NCBI RefSeq assembly: GCF_019890635.1
Contig: NZ_JAIOAB010000001.1
Span: 186,001-250,000 of the forward strand
Length of the DNA: 64,000 bases
Direction of reading: 5' to 3'
From: Streptomyces sennicomposti
GTDB taxonomy: Bacteria > Actinomycetota > Actinomycetes > Streptomycetales > Streptomycetaceae
This document shows positions 1-8,757 of this stretch, one piece after another. The position numbers and the translations under genes are program-made. Numbering within the stretch: position 1 is the stretch's first letter; every line of letters begins with the position of its first letter. The notes under the pieces were generated by a model. That model did not search any database, was not told the DNA's origin, and saw only the letters and a program-made list of their open reading frames with translations.

Positions 1-441
1 CCCGAAGGCGCGCCATTCGATGATGTCCGGATCTAGGAGGTTCCAGTCGCTGACCGGGCGCACGCGCGTGCCGACGTTCGGCCGGGCGCTGACCAGGCCC
101 TTCGCCTCCAGGACGCGGAGCGACTCACGGACGACGGTGCGGGAGACCTCGAAGCGCTGCCCGATCTCCTCGGGCACCAGCGGGCGGTCGGCGCCCAGGT
201 CCCCGGAGACGATCATCTGTCCGAGCTGCTGGACGAGTTGGCCGTGCAGCCCGCGGCCGCGGCCCGCGGCGCGCCGGCTGACGCGGCCCAGCTCGGGCTC
301 CGCGCCCTCCCAGGCGGGGCTTCCGACACGGTCGGGAACGGGCGCCTCGGCGTACGGGTAGCGGTCGAGTTCGCCCGGGCCGACAAGACCGGAGTCTGTG
401 GGGCGGGCGGCGGTCATCATGGTGTGCGCAAGGGTACTCAC
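1..441 (-). CDS. GntR-family (FadR-like) transcriptional regulator, N-terminal part
   Basis: The frame is open to the left edge of the window, so only the first 147 codons are present. After a disordered stretch of about 55 residues comes a winged-helix GntR DNA-binding domain with LHGQLVQQLGQMIVSG, the VPEEIGQRFEVSRTVVRESL helix-turn-helix and LVSARPNVGTRV for the wing. The text WNLLDPDIIEW that follows is typical of the linker into an FCD (FadR-type) effector domain, which would lie outside the window. The GTG at 441 is chosen because AAGGA sits just upstream; an in-frame ATG pair at 420 and 417 is the alternative. FadR-type regulators usually sense small organic acids such as sugar acids; the ligand cannot be told from this part. 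Confidence 0.85.
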   Translation of the reverse strand, partial: MSTLAHTMMTAARPTDSGLVGPGELDRYPYAEAPVPDRVGSPAWEGAEPELGRVSRRAAGRGRGLHGQLVQQLGQMIVSGDLGADRPLVPEEIGQRFEVSRTVVRESLRVLEAKGLVSARPNVGTRVRPVSDWNLLDPDIIEWRAFG

Positions 442-603
442 GCATCCTTTGTCGGCGTCGTTTCCAACTCCCTTGAGGTCTTTGGTGAAAAGCACACGAA
501 AGGGTGATCGCTCACTCTGCCGCAATTGACGCCTTATTGGAAAGAAATGGACTTTCCGTGAGGAGTTGTGTGCAGTGTGCGACCGAAAATGCTCGAGGTT
601 TTT

Positions 604-3255
604 TCATCGGCATCGGCTCCGCAGGGCCGTCAGCACGTACCCGCACCCCAGCGTCACCAGCGACAACACCAGTGATCCCGCGAGAGGTTGAGCAATCATG
701 CGGGCCGCCGCGGCGAAGTAGCGATCCCCCCCGAAAGGCCACTCCAGCAGAAATGCCCCGCGCAGCCTCGTGGGCAGGCCGTCCGCGTCCCAGTCCGCCC
801 CTCCCATCGCCGCCTGCGCGAGCGGTGCGACGACGACCGGTACGGCGAGCACGGCGGCCAGGCCCGCCGTCGTCGACCGGAACAGCCCCGCGGCCAGCAG
901 GCCGGCCCAGGCGCATCCCACGACGAGCCCGAACCAGTCGGCGCCCAGCGAGAGCCAGTCGCCGGGAACCTGCGTGAGTTCCCGTCCGTAGACGAGGTAG
1001 AGCACTTCGGCGTCGCAGCCGATCGTGAGGAAGGCCAGCGCCAGCGCGGTCGCGGCGGCGACGAGGAGTTTGGCGGCGAGCAGTCCGATACGGCGCGGCA
1101 CCGTGCCGCGGTCCACCGCCAGCGCGGGATGGCGGAACTCGTCGCCGAAGGCCAGGGCGCCGAGCAGCCCGGCGCCGAGGGCCGTGGGCGGCAGCGGAAG
1201 TTGCTGCGGCCACGCGGCCAGCAGCCGGGGCTGCGGGCTGTGTCCCATGGCCCCCATGACCAGGGCGGTGAGGGCGGACACGGCCAGGACGGCGGCGCTG
1301 GTGACGAAGCCGGTGCCGATGCCGCAGGCGCGGCGCAGTTCGTAGCGGAGGGGGCGCAGCGGGCCGGGGCCGAGACGGACGGAGATGGGGGGTGGCAGCG
1401 GGGACGAGGGGTCGAGCCTGACGGCTTCGGCGGGACGCGGGGTGGGGATCGAGGCGTGGGCGCCGGCGGGGGGCGGTGTCGTCGGCTGTCCGGCGGCGGG
1501 GCGGGCGGTGGCGGACCGCGCCGCGCCGTGACGGAAGTCGGCGCGGCGGAAGTCGCCGTGCTCGGTGTCGGCGTGGCGGGGGTCGGCGCGGCCGGGGTCG
1601 GCGTGCTGTGCGGACGCGGGCTGCCCCGGGGCGGGGCGGGGGTCGTCCGGCGCACGTCCGGGCGCCGCCTCGGAGGTCTCCGAGTGACGCCCGGAGAGGC
1701 GCGCGGCGTCCGGACGGTCGGACGTGAGGGCGCCGCCGAGGCCCCTGGAGACGGACGGTCGGTCCTGGTGCGGCGACGCGGAGTGGGTGTCGGGCTGGGT
1801 GAGGGCCGCCGGGGGCGGGTTCTCGGAGGCGATGACGAGGGCGCGGTGCTCGGCGCGGGCGCGGGCCGCGCCGGAGCCGCCGTCCGCGCCCTCGGGGAGG
1901 CGGTCGTGGTCCCGGCCGACCGACGCGGTTCCGCTGTCGGTGCGGACCGTGGCAGAGGCGCCGTCGGGGCGCTGCGCGACGGCGACCGCCTCGGCGGAGC
2001 CCGTCCTGGCGGAGCCCGTCCTGGCGGAGCCCGTCTTGGCGGCGCCGGACGTCCGGGCGTGGGCCGCCCCGGCAGCGTGGGATGCCTGGCCGGAGTTCAC
2101 CGCGCCCGGCGCGCCGCCGGGAGGCGCGGCGTGCGCCGCCGCCTCGGGGGGCCCGTCATCGGCGGTGGTCTGCTCCTGGTCGAAGAACGCCCCGCCGGAC
2201 GGCCCCGGGCGGTCGGTCGAACGGGCGTCCTGGGCCCCTCGGGCGACGGCGGGCTCGCGACGCGCGGCGGACGGCGTGTTGACGGACGGCTGCCGCTTGT
2301 CGACGGCGCTCACGGCCGCCACGGCCCGGCCCTGCTGCCCGGCCCGGGGGGCGGCGGCCCTCGGCGCGGCTCCCGCTCCAGGGCCCATGTCGCCGACCTC
2401 GTCGGCGAGTTGATGGACGAGGATGCCGTGTCGGAACGCCACCTCGCCGACGTCCGCGCAGGTACTGCCGTAGACGGACAGCCGGTTGCCGTCCTCCCGG
2501 ACGACTTCCACGGAGCGGCGGCCGGTGCGCGCCTCCTTGGCGAGCAGGTCCGCGAGGCGGGCGGCGTGCGGGCTGCGCACGGCGACGCGGGGGCGCAGCC
2601 GGTGGCGGGCGAAGTCCGTCGCCTCCTGGTCGGCGACGAGCACGCCGCGTTCGAGGGTGAGGACGCGGTCGGCCGTGCGGGCCGCCTCCTTGGGGTCGGC
2701 CGTGGTGAACAGTACGGTGCCGCCGCGGTCCGCGTGGGCCCGCAGCATGCCGTGCAGCCAACGGCCTTCGCGCGCGGAGAGTCCGTCGGCCGGGTTGTCG
2801 AGCACCAGCGTGTGGGGCTCGGGCAACAGGGCGCAGGCCAGCCCCAGACGACGGTCCATGCCGCGGGAGAGGGTGCCCAGCCGCTCCTCTCGGAAGCTGA
2901 CGAGCCCGACGGCCTCCAGGACTTCGTCGGCGCGCCGCGCGGGCAGGCCGGCCGCCGCGCACAGCATGCGCAGATGACCCCGCACGGTGCGGGAGGGATG
3001 ACCGGGGACGTCGCCGAGCAGCGCGCCGACCTCACGCGCCGGGCGGGGGATGCGGTGCAGCGGCCGCCCCCTGAAGTAGGTGATGCCCCGGCCCTGTTGG
3101 AGTTCGAGCATGAGTCTGAGCGTCGTCGTCTTGCCCGCGCCCGCCGCCCCCAGGAGCGCGGTGACACGCCCCGGGGGCACTTCGAAGGAGACGTCGTCGA
3201 CGGCGGAGGGAAGGTCCTTGCGGGAGTCGCTGGTCAGTCCGAAGGCCTGGATCAC
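604..3255 (-). CDS. Fused ABC transporter: degenerate ATPase, long disordered linker, membrane permease
   Basis: An 883-residue fusion. Residues 1-290 are an ABC ATPase with Walker A GAAGAGKTTT. The later motifs are altered: the signature reads LSRGMDRR, Walker B ends in LDNPADGL so the catalytic Glu is Asn, and the switch region reads FTTADPKEA with no His. A low-complexity Ala/Gly/Arg/Pro linker of about 340 residues follows, containing short repeats such as RTGSARTGSA. The last 240 residues hold about six hydrophobic segments, like the ABC-2 permeases usually encoded by a separate gene. The GTG at 3255 is chosen because a -10-like TATCTT ends 7 bases upstream, suggesting a leaderless message; a TTG lies three codons earlier. 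The substrate is unknown. With these substitutions ATP hydrolysis may be weak or absent, which is an inference. Confidence 0.75.
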   Translation of the reverse strand: MIQAFGLTSDSRKDLPSAVDDVSFEVPPGRVTALLGAAGAGKTTTLRLMLELQQGRGITYFRGRPLHRIPRPAREVGALLGDVPGHPSRTVRGHLRMLCAAAGLPARRADEVLEAVGLVSFREERLGTLSRGMDRRLGLACALLPEPHTLVLDNPADGLSAREGRWLHGMLRAHADRGGTVLFTTADPKEAARTADRVLTLERGVLVADQEATDFARHRLRPRVAVRSPHAARLADLLAKEARTGRRSVEVVREDGNRLSVYGSTCADVGEVAFRHGILVHQLADEVGDMGPGAGAAPRAAAPRAGQQGRAVAAVSAVDKRQPSVNTPSAARREPAVARGAQDARSTDRPGPSGGAFFDQEQTTADDGPPEAAAHAAPPGGAPGAVNSGQASHAAGAAHARTSGAAKTGSARTGSARTGSAEAVAVAQRPDGASATVRTDSGTASVGRDHDRLPEGADGGSGAARARAEHRALVIASENPPPAALTQPDTHSASPHQDRPSVSRGLGGALTSDRPDAARLSGRHSETSEAAPGRAPDDPRPAPGQPASAQHADPGRADPRHADTEHGDFRRADFRHGAARSATARPAAGQPTTPPPAGAHASIPTPRPAEAVRLDPSSPLPPPISVRLGPGPLRPLRYELRRACGIGTGFVTSAAVLAVSALTALVMGAMGHSPQPRLLAAWPQQLPLPPTALGAGLLGALAFGDEFRHPALAVDRGTVPRRIGLLAAKLLVAAATALALAFLTIGCDAEVLYLVYGRELTQVPGDWLSLGADWFGLVVGCAWAGLLAAGLFRSTTAGLAAVLAVPVVVAPLAQAAMGGADWDADGLPTRLRGAFLLEWPFGGDRYFAAAARMIAQPLAGSLVLSLVTLGCGYVLTALRSRCR

Positions 3256-3262
3256 CCGCAGC

Positions 3263-3277
3263 AAGATAGCGCGTTAT
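3263..3277 (-). promoter_or_regulatory. -10 element with overlapping inverted repeat, leaderless start of the ABC gene
   Basis: On the minus strand TATCTT (3268-3263) is followed by 7 bases and then GTG (3255), the spacing of leaderless actinobacterial promoters. It overlaps an imperfect 12-base palindrome at 3266-3277 (ATAACGCGCTAT, two mismatches). A repressor could bind there, possibly the GntR protein encoded at the left end, but that is a guess from position only. Confidence 0.4.
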
Positions 3278-3394
3278 GTCCCTTTTATTGTGATCACGAC
3301 GCGCGTACGGCGGCCACCGAAGCCGCCGCTCGCCCCTGTGTTCGCCTTTCGTGAGAACAGTTCATTCGCGGCGCCTCTCACAGCCCGGAGGAAA

Positions 3395-4153
3395 TCAGAC
3401 CTCGGGGCGGAGCATGGGCGGGTTGAGCAGCGTGGCGCCGCCGGCTCTGAAGAGCTGTGCCGGGCGCCCGCCCTGGCGCGTGGTCGTGCCTCCGGTGGGC
3501 ACGAGGAAGCCCTGAGTGCCCGTCACCTTGCGGTGGAAATTGCGCGGATCGAGAGCGACGCCCCATACCGCTTCGTAGACGCGGCGGAGTTCCCCGACCG
3601 TGAATTCGGGCGGGCAGAACGCCGTGGCCAGGGACGAGTACTCGATCTTCGAGCGGGCCCGCTCCACGCCGTCCGCGAGGATCTGCGCGTGGTCGAAGGC
3701 GAGCGGCGCCACCGGTTCGCCGTCGCGGCCGTAGCCGTCCTGCTGCAGCAGCTCCGCCACGGGCGCCCAGCGGGCGTCGCCCGCGTCGCCGCCCGCCCGG
3801 GGCGCGGGCAGGTCAGGGGCCAGGGCGAGATGGGCGACGCTGACGACGCGCATCCGGGGATCGCGCTCGGGGTCGCCGTAGGTCGCGAGCTGCTCCAGGT
3901 GGGCACCGTTGTCCGGGCCGGGCGACGACGGGTCGTGGGCGTGCAGGCCGGCCTCCTCGGCCAGTTCCCGCGCCGCCGCCTGCGCCAGATCCTCGTCGGC
4001 CCGCACGAAGCCGCCGGGAAGCGCCCAGCGCCCCTGGAACGGCGGCTCCGCCCTGCGCACCGCCAGCGCGCACAGGGCATGGCGGCGCACGGTCAGCACG
4101 ACCAGGTCCACGGTCACGGCGAAGGGCGGAAAGGCTGACGGGTCGTAGGACAT
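3395..4153 (-). CDS. NUDIX hydrolase with C-terminal winged-helix domain (NrtR-like)
   Basis: A 252-residue protein. Residues 1-150 form a NUDIX domain with a perfect box: G-x5-E-x7-REL-x-EE-x-GL, seen as GFVRADEDLAQAAARELAEE followed by AGL. The last 80 residues (FTVGELRRVYEAVWGVALDPR and NFHRKVTGTQGFL) match the winged helix of NrtR-type proteins, which combine a NUDIX-like effector domain with DNA binding and often control NAD or sugar genes. Because the NUDIX box is intact it may also hydrolyse ADP-ribose-like substrates. The ATG at 4153 (MSYDPSAF) fits the family better than an upstream in-frame ATG at 4273. An ADP-ribosylglycohydrolase gene lies at 11330-12238, but no shared operon links them. 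Confidence 0.85.
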   Translation of the reverse strand: MSYDPSAFPPFAVTVDLVVLTVRRHALCALAVRRAEPPFQGRWALPGGFVRADEDLAQAAARELAEEAGLHAHDPSSPGPDNGAHLEQLATYGDPERDPRMRVVSVAHLALAPDLPAPRAGGDAGDARWAPVAELLQQDGYGRDGEPVAPLAFDHAQILADGVERARSKIEYSSLATAFCPPEFTVGELRRVYEAVWGVALDPRNFHRKVTGTQGFLVPTGGTTTRQGGRPAQLFRAGGATLLNPPMLRPEV

Positions 4154-4294
4154 GCGGCGATCATAGTCGTCTGCCTGACGATAAACACTCCCTTCGCCGG
4201 TCGTGAGGGCCGCGGCCTCGCGCTCGCCCACGCGCCCGGAGGCGGCCGCGCTGTACGGCGTCGCCTGCCGCAAAGCCGGGTCGTCGGAGCCCGG

Positions 4295-5935
4295 TCACGC
4301 CCGGCCCTCGGGGGTGTGCCGTCGGAGGCCGGCTCCGGGCTGACGCGCGTCCCGGCGTCGGGGCGCAGCCCCCTTTCCCGCGGCGTGCGGGCGGGTGCGG
4401 CTCGGTGCCGGGGAAGGGCCGGGGCGGGTGCGGCCGCCGCCGGGAGCCGTCGGGCGGGTGCCCTCGGGAGCCGGGTGGGCCGCCGTGCCGGAGCCGTCGG
4501 GCCGCGGCCGACGCCGACGCGCGGGCGTCGCGTCGGGCACCGCGCGGGCGACGCCCCGGCCCCGGTGTGCGGTCGTGTTCCGTGCCCCGGAGCCCGCGTC
4601 GTCCCCTGCGGGAGGAGCGTCCTGAGGGACTCCGCCGTCCGCTCCTCCCCCGCCGCGCACCCCGACTGCACCGCCTCCGCACGGTGTGCCGCCCACACCT
4701 CCGTCGTCTTCTGCCACGGGCCCCTCTCCCGGTCCGCCTGTGTCGATGTCGTCGTCGGCCGGCCGGATGCGGGCCTCGCGCTCCGTGCGCAGGCAGCGCC
4801 GTACCGATTCCGGGTCCAGGCCCTCGTTGCAGGCCTGGTGCAGGAGGCGGGCGAAGAGGTAGTCGGGGTCCGCGCCCAGGGCCATGGCCAGCGCCTCCCG
4901 GGCCTCGATGCCGTCACCGGTCGACCAGGCCACCCAGCCCGCGAGGGTCAGCGGCACCGCAGCGTGCTCGCCGTACGGACCGACGCAGCGTCGGGCCAGG
5001 GCCCGCCACAGCCGGAGCGCCGGACCGGCCTCGTCCCCCTCCATCCACTCGGCGGCGCGGTCGCGGGTCGTGCGGTCCTGCAGACCGAGGATCAGCGAGG
5101 CCGCCTCCTCGTCGCGGAGCAGTGCGTCGTCGCGCAGGTCGGCGGCGGGCGCGTCGGCGAGGAAGGACGCCTGCGCGAACCGGCGCATGACGCGTTCGGC
5201 GAGGTCCAGGGTCTGTGCGGCCACCTCGGCCCGCTTGTCCTCGTCGAGGATCCTGGGCACCAGCGCCCTGTTCGCGGCGTCCAGCGCGCTCTCCTGGCCG
5301 CGGTCCGCACCGGTCTCCCGGGGGAGCAGCCTGGCCCGCAGCTCCCGGAGACTCCCCCGCACCTGGATACCGGCGTAGGTCGCCGCGGCGGCCAGCACGG
5401 AGGTGCCCGGCAGCCCCATGGGCAGGCCCTCGTCGGGGCAGCATCCGGTGCTGGGGCAGCAGTAGGACCAGAAGCGGCCGGCGGAGATGCACAGCGCCTC
5501 GATCACGGGCACGTCGAGGCGGCCGCATTCCGTGCGCAGTTTCTGCGCCAGGGGCCTCAGCCTGAGCATGACCTCGCGTCCCGTCTCGCCCGGCGACGGC
5601 TCCTGGCAGACGAAGGCGACCATCTGTTCCGGCTTGGCGCCCCGGCGCTCGCTGCCGGTGATGAGCCCCTGGGCCAGCTGACGGGCCGCGGACGGCCAGT
5701 CGGCCGGGTTCGGGGGGATGCCGAGCCGGGCCCGGCCGCCGAACCTGCCGCGCCCGCCCTGGTCGTGCAGGGCGGCCAGGACGATGCTGTCCTCGGGCGG
5801 ATATCCGAGCAGATACGGCAGCGCGTCGGCCAGCTCGGCCGGGGTGCGCAGGGTGATCTGGTGTTCGGGGCCGGGGCCGTCGTAGGTGATGTCGCCGTTT
5901 TCGGACGGTCCGGCCGTTTCGCTGTGATTCGTCAT
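4295..5935 (-). CDS. DUF4192 family protein
   Basis: A 546-residue protein. About 360 residues starting near residue 25 (ITLRTPAELADALPYLLGYP) match DUF4192, a common actinobacterial family of unknown function. Its hallmark opening LLGYPPEDSIVLAAL and the later LAWSTGDGIEAREAL-type text are present. The last 160 residues are Gly/Pro/Arg/Thr-rich low complexity and are probably disordered. The gene is divergent from the recQ-type helicase with 165 bases between the start codons. The family has no assigned biochemical role, and the neighbourhood gives only a loose hint towards DNA maintenance. Confidence 0.85.
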   Translation of the reverse strand: MTNHSETAGPSENGDITYDGPGPEHQITLRTPAELADALPYLLGYPPEDSIVLAALHDQGGRGRFGGRARLGIPPNPADWPSAARQLAQGLITGSERRGAKPEQMVAFVCQEPSPGETGREVMLRLRPLAQKLRTECGRLDVPVIEALCISAGRFWSYCCPSTGCCPDEGLPMGLPGTSVLAAAATYAGIQVRGSLRELRARLLPRETGADRGQESALDAANRALVPRILDEDKRAEVAAQTLDLAERVMRRFAQASFLADAPAADLRDDALLRDEEAASLILGLQDRTTRDRAAEWMEGDEAGPALRLWRALARRCVGPYGEHAAVPLTLAGWVAWSTGDGIEAREALAMALGADPDYLFARLLHQACNEGLDPESVRRCLRTEREARIRPADDDIDTGGPGEGPVAEDDGGVGGTPCGGGAVGVRGGGGADGGVPQDAPPAGDDAGSGARNTTAHRGRGVARAVPDATPARRRRPRPDGSGTAAHPAPEGTRPTAPGGGRTRPGPSPAPSRTRPHAAGKGAAPRRRDARQPGAGLRRHTPEGRA

Positions 5936-6070
5936 GCGCCGACGATCTCGCGGATCGCGGATTTCCGCTGGGCCCTGTGGATAAGTCCGGCCAGGGACAC
6001 GTCAACCACCACGATGCGCGCCCCCTACGGTCCGGTCCGACGGCCCGGACCGCCCCGGCTGTCGGTGCCG

Positions 6071-6093
6071 TTGTCAGCGGCGTCCTGTTGTAT
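6071..6093 (+). promoter_or_regulatory. PafBC-type (RecA-NDp) promoter of the recQ-like gene
   Basis: TTGTCAGCG at 6071-6079, eight bases, then TTGTAT at 6088-6093. The actinobacterial damage promoter consensus is TTGTCRGTG-N8-TAnnnT, so there is one change in the upstream element and one in the -10 element. A transcript starting 7 bases after the -10 would begin at the ATG at 6101, giving a leaderless mRNA. Confidence 0.65.
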
Positions 6094-6100
6094 GGAACGC

Positions 6101-8266
6101 ATGGAGCACACGAGCAACGCGGAACTCCGGGCGGCGGCCGACGCGGTCCTCGCCCGCCTCGTCGGCGATCCCACGGGCACGGCCCGGCTGCGCGAGGACC
6201 AGTGGCGGGCGATCGAGGCGCTGGTCGCCGAGCGGCGCCGGGCCCTGGTCGTCCAGCGCACCGGCTGGGGCAAGTCCGCGGTCTACTTCGTGGCCACCTC
6301 CCTGCTCCGGGCGCGCGGCAGCGGCCCCACCGTGATCGTCTCCCCGCTGCTCGCGCTGATGCGCAACCAGGTGGACGCGGCGGCCCGCGCCGGCATCCAC
6401 GCCCGCACGATCAACTCCGCCAACACCGAAGAGTGGGACACCGTCCAGGCCGAGATCGCCGCCGGCGCGGTCGACGTCCTGCTGGTGAGTCCCGAGCGGC
6501 TCAACAACCCCGACTTCCGCGACCAGGTGCTGCCCAAGCTGTCCGCCGCGACGGGGCTGCTCGTGGTGGACGAGGCGCACTGCATCTCCGACTGGGGCCA
6601 CGACTTCCGGCCCGACTACCGGCGGCTGCGGACCATGCTCGGCGAGCTGCCGCCGGGCGTCCCGGTCCTCGCCACCACCGCCACCGCCAACGCACGCGTG
6701 ACGGCCGACGTGGCCGAGCAGCTGGGCACCGGCGACTCCTCGGACGCCCTGGTGCTGCGGGGCCCGCTGGACCGGGAGAGCCTGAGCCTGAACGTGCTGC
6801 GGCTGCCGGACGCCGCGCACCGGATGGCCTGGCTCGCCGACCACCTCGACGACCTGCCCGGGTCCGGGATCGTCTACACGCTCACGGTGGCCGCGGCCGA
6901 GGAGGTGACCGCCTTCCTGCGGCACCGCGGGCACCCGGTCGCCTCGTACACCGGCAAGACGGAGAACGCCGACCGTCAGCAGGCCGAGGACGACCTGCTC
7001 GCCAACAAGGTCAAGGCCCTCGTCGCCACCTCGGCCCTCGGCATGGGCTTCGACAAGCCGGACCTCGGTTTCGTGGTGCACCTGGGCTCGCCCTCCTCCC
7101 CCATCGCCTACTACCAGCAGGTGGGCCGCGCCGGCCGTGGTGTCGAGCACGCCGAGGTGCTGCTCCTGCCGGGCAAGGAGGACGAGGCGATCTGGGAGTA
7201 CTTCGCCTCGCTCGCCTTCCCCTCCGAAGAGCTGGTGCGCCGGACCCTGGACGTGCTGGCCCGGGCCGACAGGCCGCTGTCGCTGCCCGCCCTGGAGCCC
7301 CTGGTGGAGCTGCGCCGCTCCCGGCTTGAGGCCATGCTCAAGGTGCTCGACGTGGACGGCGCGGTCCGGCGGGTCAAGGGCGGCTGGGTCTCCACCGGCC
7401 GGCCGTGGACGTACGACGCGGAGCGCTACGACTGGGTCGCACGGCAGCGGGCGGTCGAGCAGCAGTCGATGCGCGAGTACGCGGCCGCCTCCGGCTGCCG
7501 GATGGAGTTCCTGCAGCGCCTGCTGGACGACGAGAGCGCCAAGCCGTGCGGCCGCTGCGACAACTGCGCGGGCGCCCGCTTCACCGCCGACACCTCCACG
7601 GCCGCGCTCGACGCCGCCCGTGTGGATCTCGGCCGGGCCGGGGTGGAGGTGGAGCCGCGCCGTATGTGGCCGACGGGCCTGCCGGCCATCGGCGTCGACC
7701 TCAAGGGCCGCATTCCGGCCGGTGAGCAGGCCGCCGAGGGGCGGGCGTTGGGGCGGCTGTCGGACATCGGCTGGGGCAACCGGCTGCGTCCGATGCTCGC
7801 CCCGCACGCACCGGACGGCCCCGTGCCCGAGGACGTGGCGCGGGCCGTGGTGGGCGTGCTGGCCGACTGGGCGAAGGGGCCCGGCGGCTGGGCCGCCGGG
7901 GCGGCGGACGCGCAGCCGCGCCCGGTCGGCGTCGTCACGGTGGCCTCCCGCACCCGGCCCCGGCTGATCCAGTCCCTGGGCGCGCACATCTCGCAGGTCG
8001 GCCGGCTGCCGCTGCTGGGGTCCGTCGAGTACGCCGAGGAGGCGCCCCGGGTGCCCCGGAGCAACAGCGCGCAGCGGCTCAAGGATCTGGACGGGGTGCT
8101 GACGGTGCCGCCCGCGCTGGCCTCCGCGCTCGCGGACAACCCGGGTCCGGTGCTTCTCGTGGACGACTACACCGAGACCGGCTGGACGCTGGCGGTCGCC
8201 GCCCGCCTGCTGCGCAGGGCCGGTGCGCAGGGAGTGCTGCCGCTGGTGCTCGCCGTCCAGGGGTGA
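6101..8266 (+). CDS. recQ: RecQ-family DNA helicase with C-terminal phosphoribosyltransferase-like domain
   Basis: A 721-residue SF2 helicase. Walker A is RTGWGKS (Lys58), motif II is DEAH (157-160, in VVDEAHCISDWGHDF), and motif VI has QQVGRAGRG. A RecQ-type zinc cluster follows: Cys466, Cys483, Cys486 and Cys489. The canonical HRDC domain is absent. In its place about 200 residues end in a phosphoribosyltransferase fold signature, VLLVDDYTETGWT (Asp688-Asp689), preceded by VGVVTVASRTRPRLIQSL. Helicase-PRTase fusions of this type are frequent in actinobacteria, and the role of the second domain is not known to me. ATG 6101 is chosen over ATG 6092 because the damage-type promoter predicts a transcript starting there. 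It probably unwinds recombination or repair intermediates. Confidence 0.9.
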   Translation: MEHTSNAELRAAADAVLARLVGDPTGTARLREDQWRAIEALVAERRRALVVQRTGWGKSAVYFVATSLLRARGSGPTVIVSPLLALMRNQVDAAARAGIHARTINSANTEEWDTVQAEIAAGAVDVLLVSPERLNNPDFRDQVLPKLSAATGLLVVDEAHCISDWGHDFRPDYRRLRTMLGELPPGVPVLATTATANARVTADVAEQLGTGDSSDALVLRGPLDRESLSLNVLRLPDAAHRMAWLADHLDDLPGSGIVYTLTVAAAEEVTAFLRHRGHPVASYTGKTENADRQQAEDDLLANKVKALVATSALGMGFDKPDLGFVVHLGSPSSPIAYYQQVGRAGRGVEHAEVLLLPGKEDEAIWEYFASLAFPSEELVRRTLDVLARADRPLSLPALEPLVELRRSRLEAMLKVLDVDGAVRRVKGGWVSTGRPWTYDAERYDWVARQRAVEQQSMREYAAASGCRMEFLQRLLDDESAKPCGRCDNCAGARFTADTSTAALDAARVDLGRAGVEVEPRRMWPTGLPAIGVDLKGRIPAGEQAAEGRALGRLSDIGWGNRLRPMLAPHAPDGPVPEDVARAVVGVLADWAKGPGGWAAGAADAQPRPVGVVTVASRTRPRLIQSLGAHISQVGRLPLLGSVEYAEEAPRVPRSNSAQRLKDLDGVLTVPPALASALADNPGPVLLVDDYTETGWTLAVAARLLRRAGAQGVLPLVLAVQG

Positions 8267-8347
8267 GCCCGAGCACCGTCGACGCCATCCAGGAGTGAGC
8301 CAGTGCCGCGTCGACGCCGACAGGGGGTGAGCCCGAGCACCGTCGAC
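8260..8347 (+). repeat. 32-bp tandem repeat, three units, anchored on the recQ stop codon
   Basis: Units begin near 8258, 8290 and 8322. The first and third share 24 identical bases (8260-8283 and 8324-8347); the middle one is degenerate. The first unit contains the last codons and TGA of recQ, and every unit has GTGAG at the equivalent place. Confidence 0.85.
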
Positions 8348-8757
8348 TCCGGCCCGGGTCGAGCCGGCGCCGTACCGGTCGGCCGGCCGTCGCGGCCGCA
8401 CCCGCGCACGCCGGGCCTCACGGACAGTGATCGGCCCGGCCGGATCCGGAGCGGCCGTCCGGAAAGGCCGTACATGCCCGCTGACCGCCGTGTCTGCGTG
8501 CCGCGGCGGGGCCGGGACGCCGGGCTCTCGGCGCCTCAGGCGTCGTAGCGCAACACCCTGGGTAGGGATATAAGGCGCGGGTCGTCCGATAACGGTCGGT
8601 GGCCCCAATTGCTCGTTGCCGCATCCAAGTTCGACAGGAAGAATTGAAGTCCGCTCCCCGCACGGCCCGGCCGTGGTCCGGCAGGGCTCTACTGCGGTGT
8701 GCGCCCCCCGAATTCCCACCCCGCCCGCAGTGTGGGCGCGTAGCCGAAGGGAGGAAC
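8348..8757 (+). other. Intergenic stretch without a supported gene
   Basis: Several frames are open but none has protein-like composition. From about 8565 the sequence becomes locally less GC-rich (GGGATATAAGG, then a run containing CCAATTGCTCG). That is a reasonable place for the promoter of the gene at 8758, but no clear -35/-10 pair can be assigned. Confidence 0.4.

Noticed and set aside
421..460. Damage-type promoter (TTGTCGGCG) near the start of the GntR gene
   Set aside because: It lies on the strand opposite to the regulator gene, and no TAnnnT sequence follows at eight bases.
8303..8548. Small plus-strand frame downstream of recQ
   Set aside because: Arg/Pro-rich text with no family character, starts within the tandem repeat, and no ribosome site.
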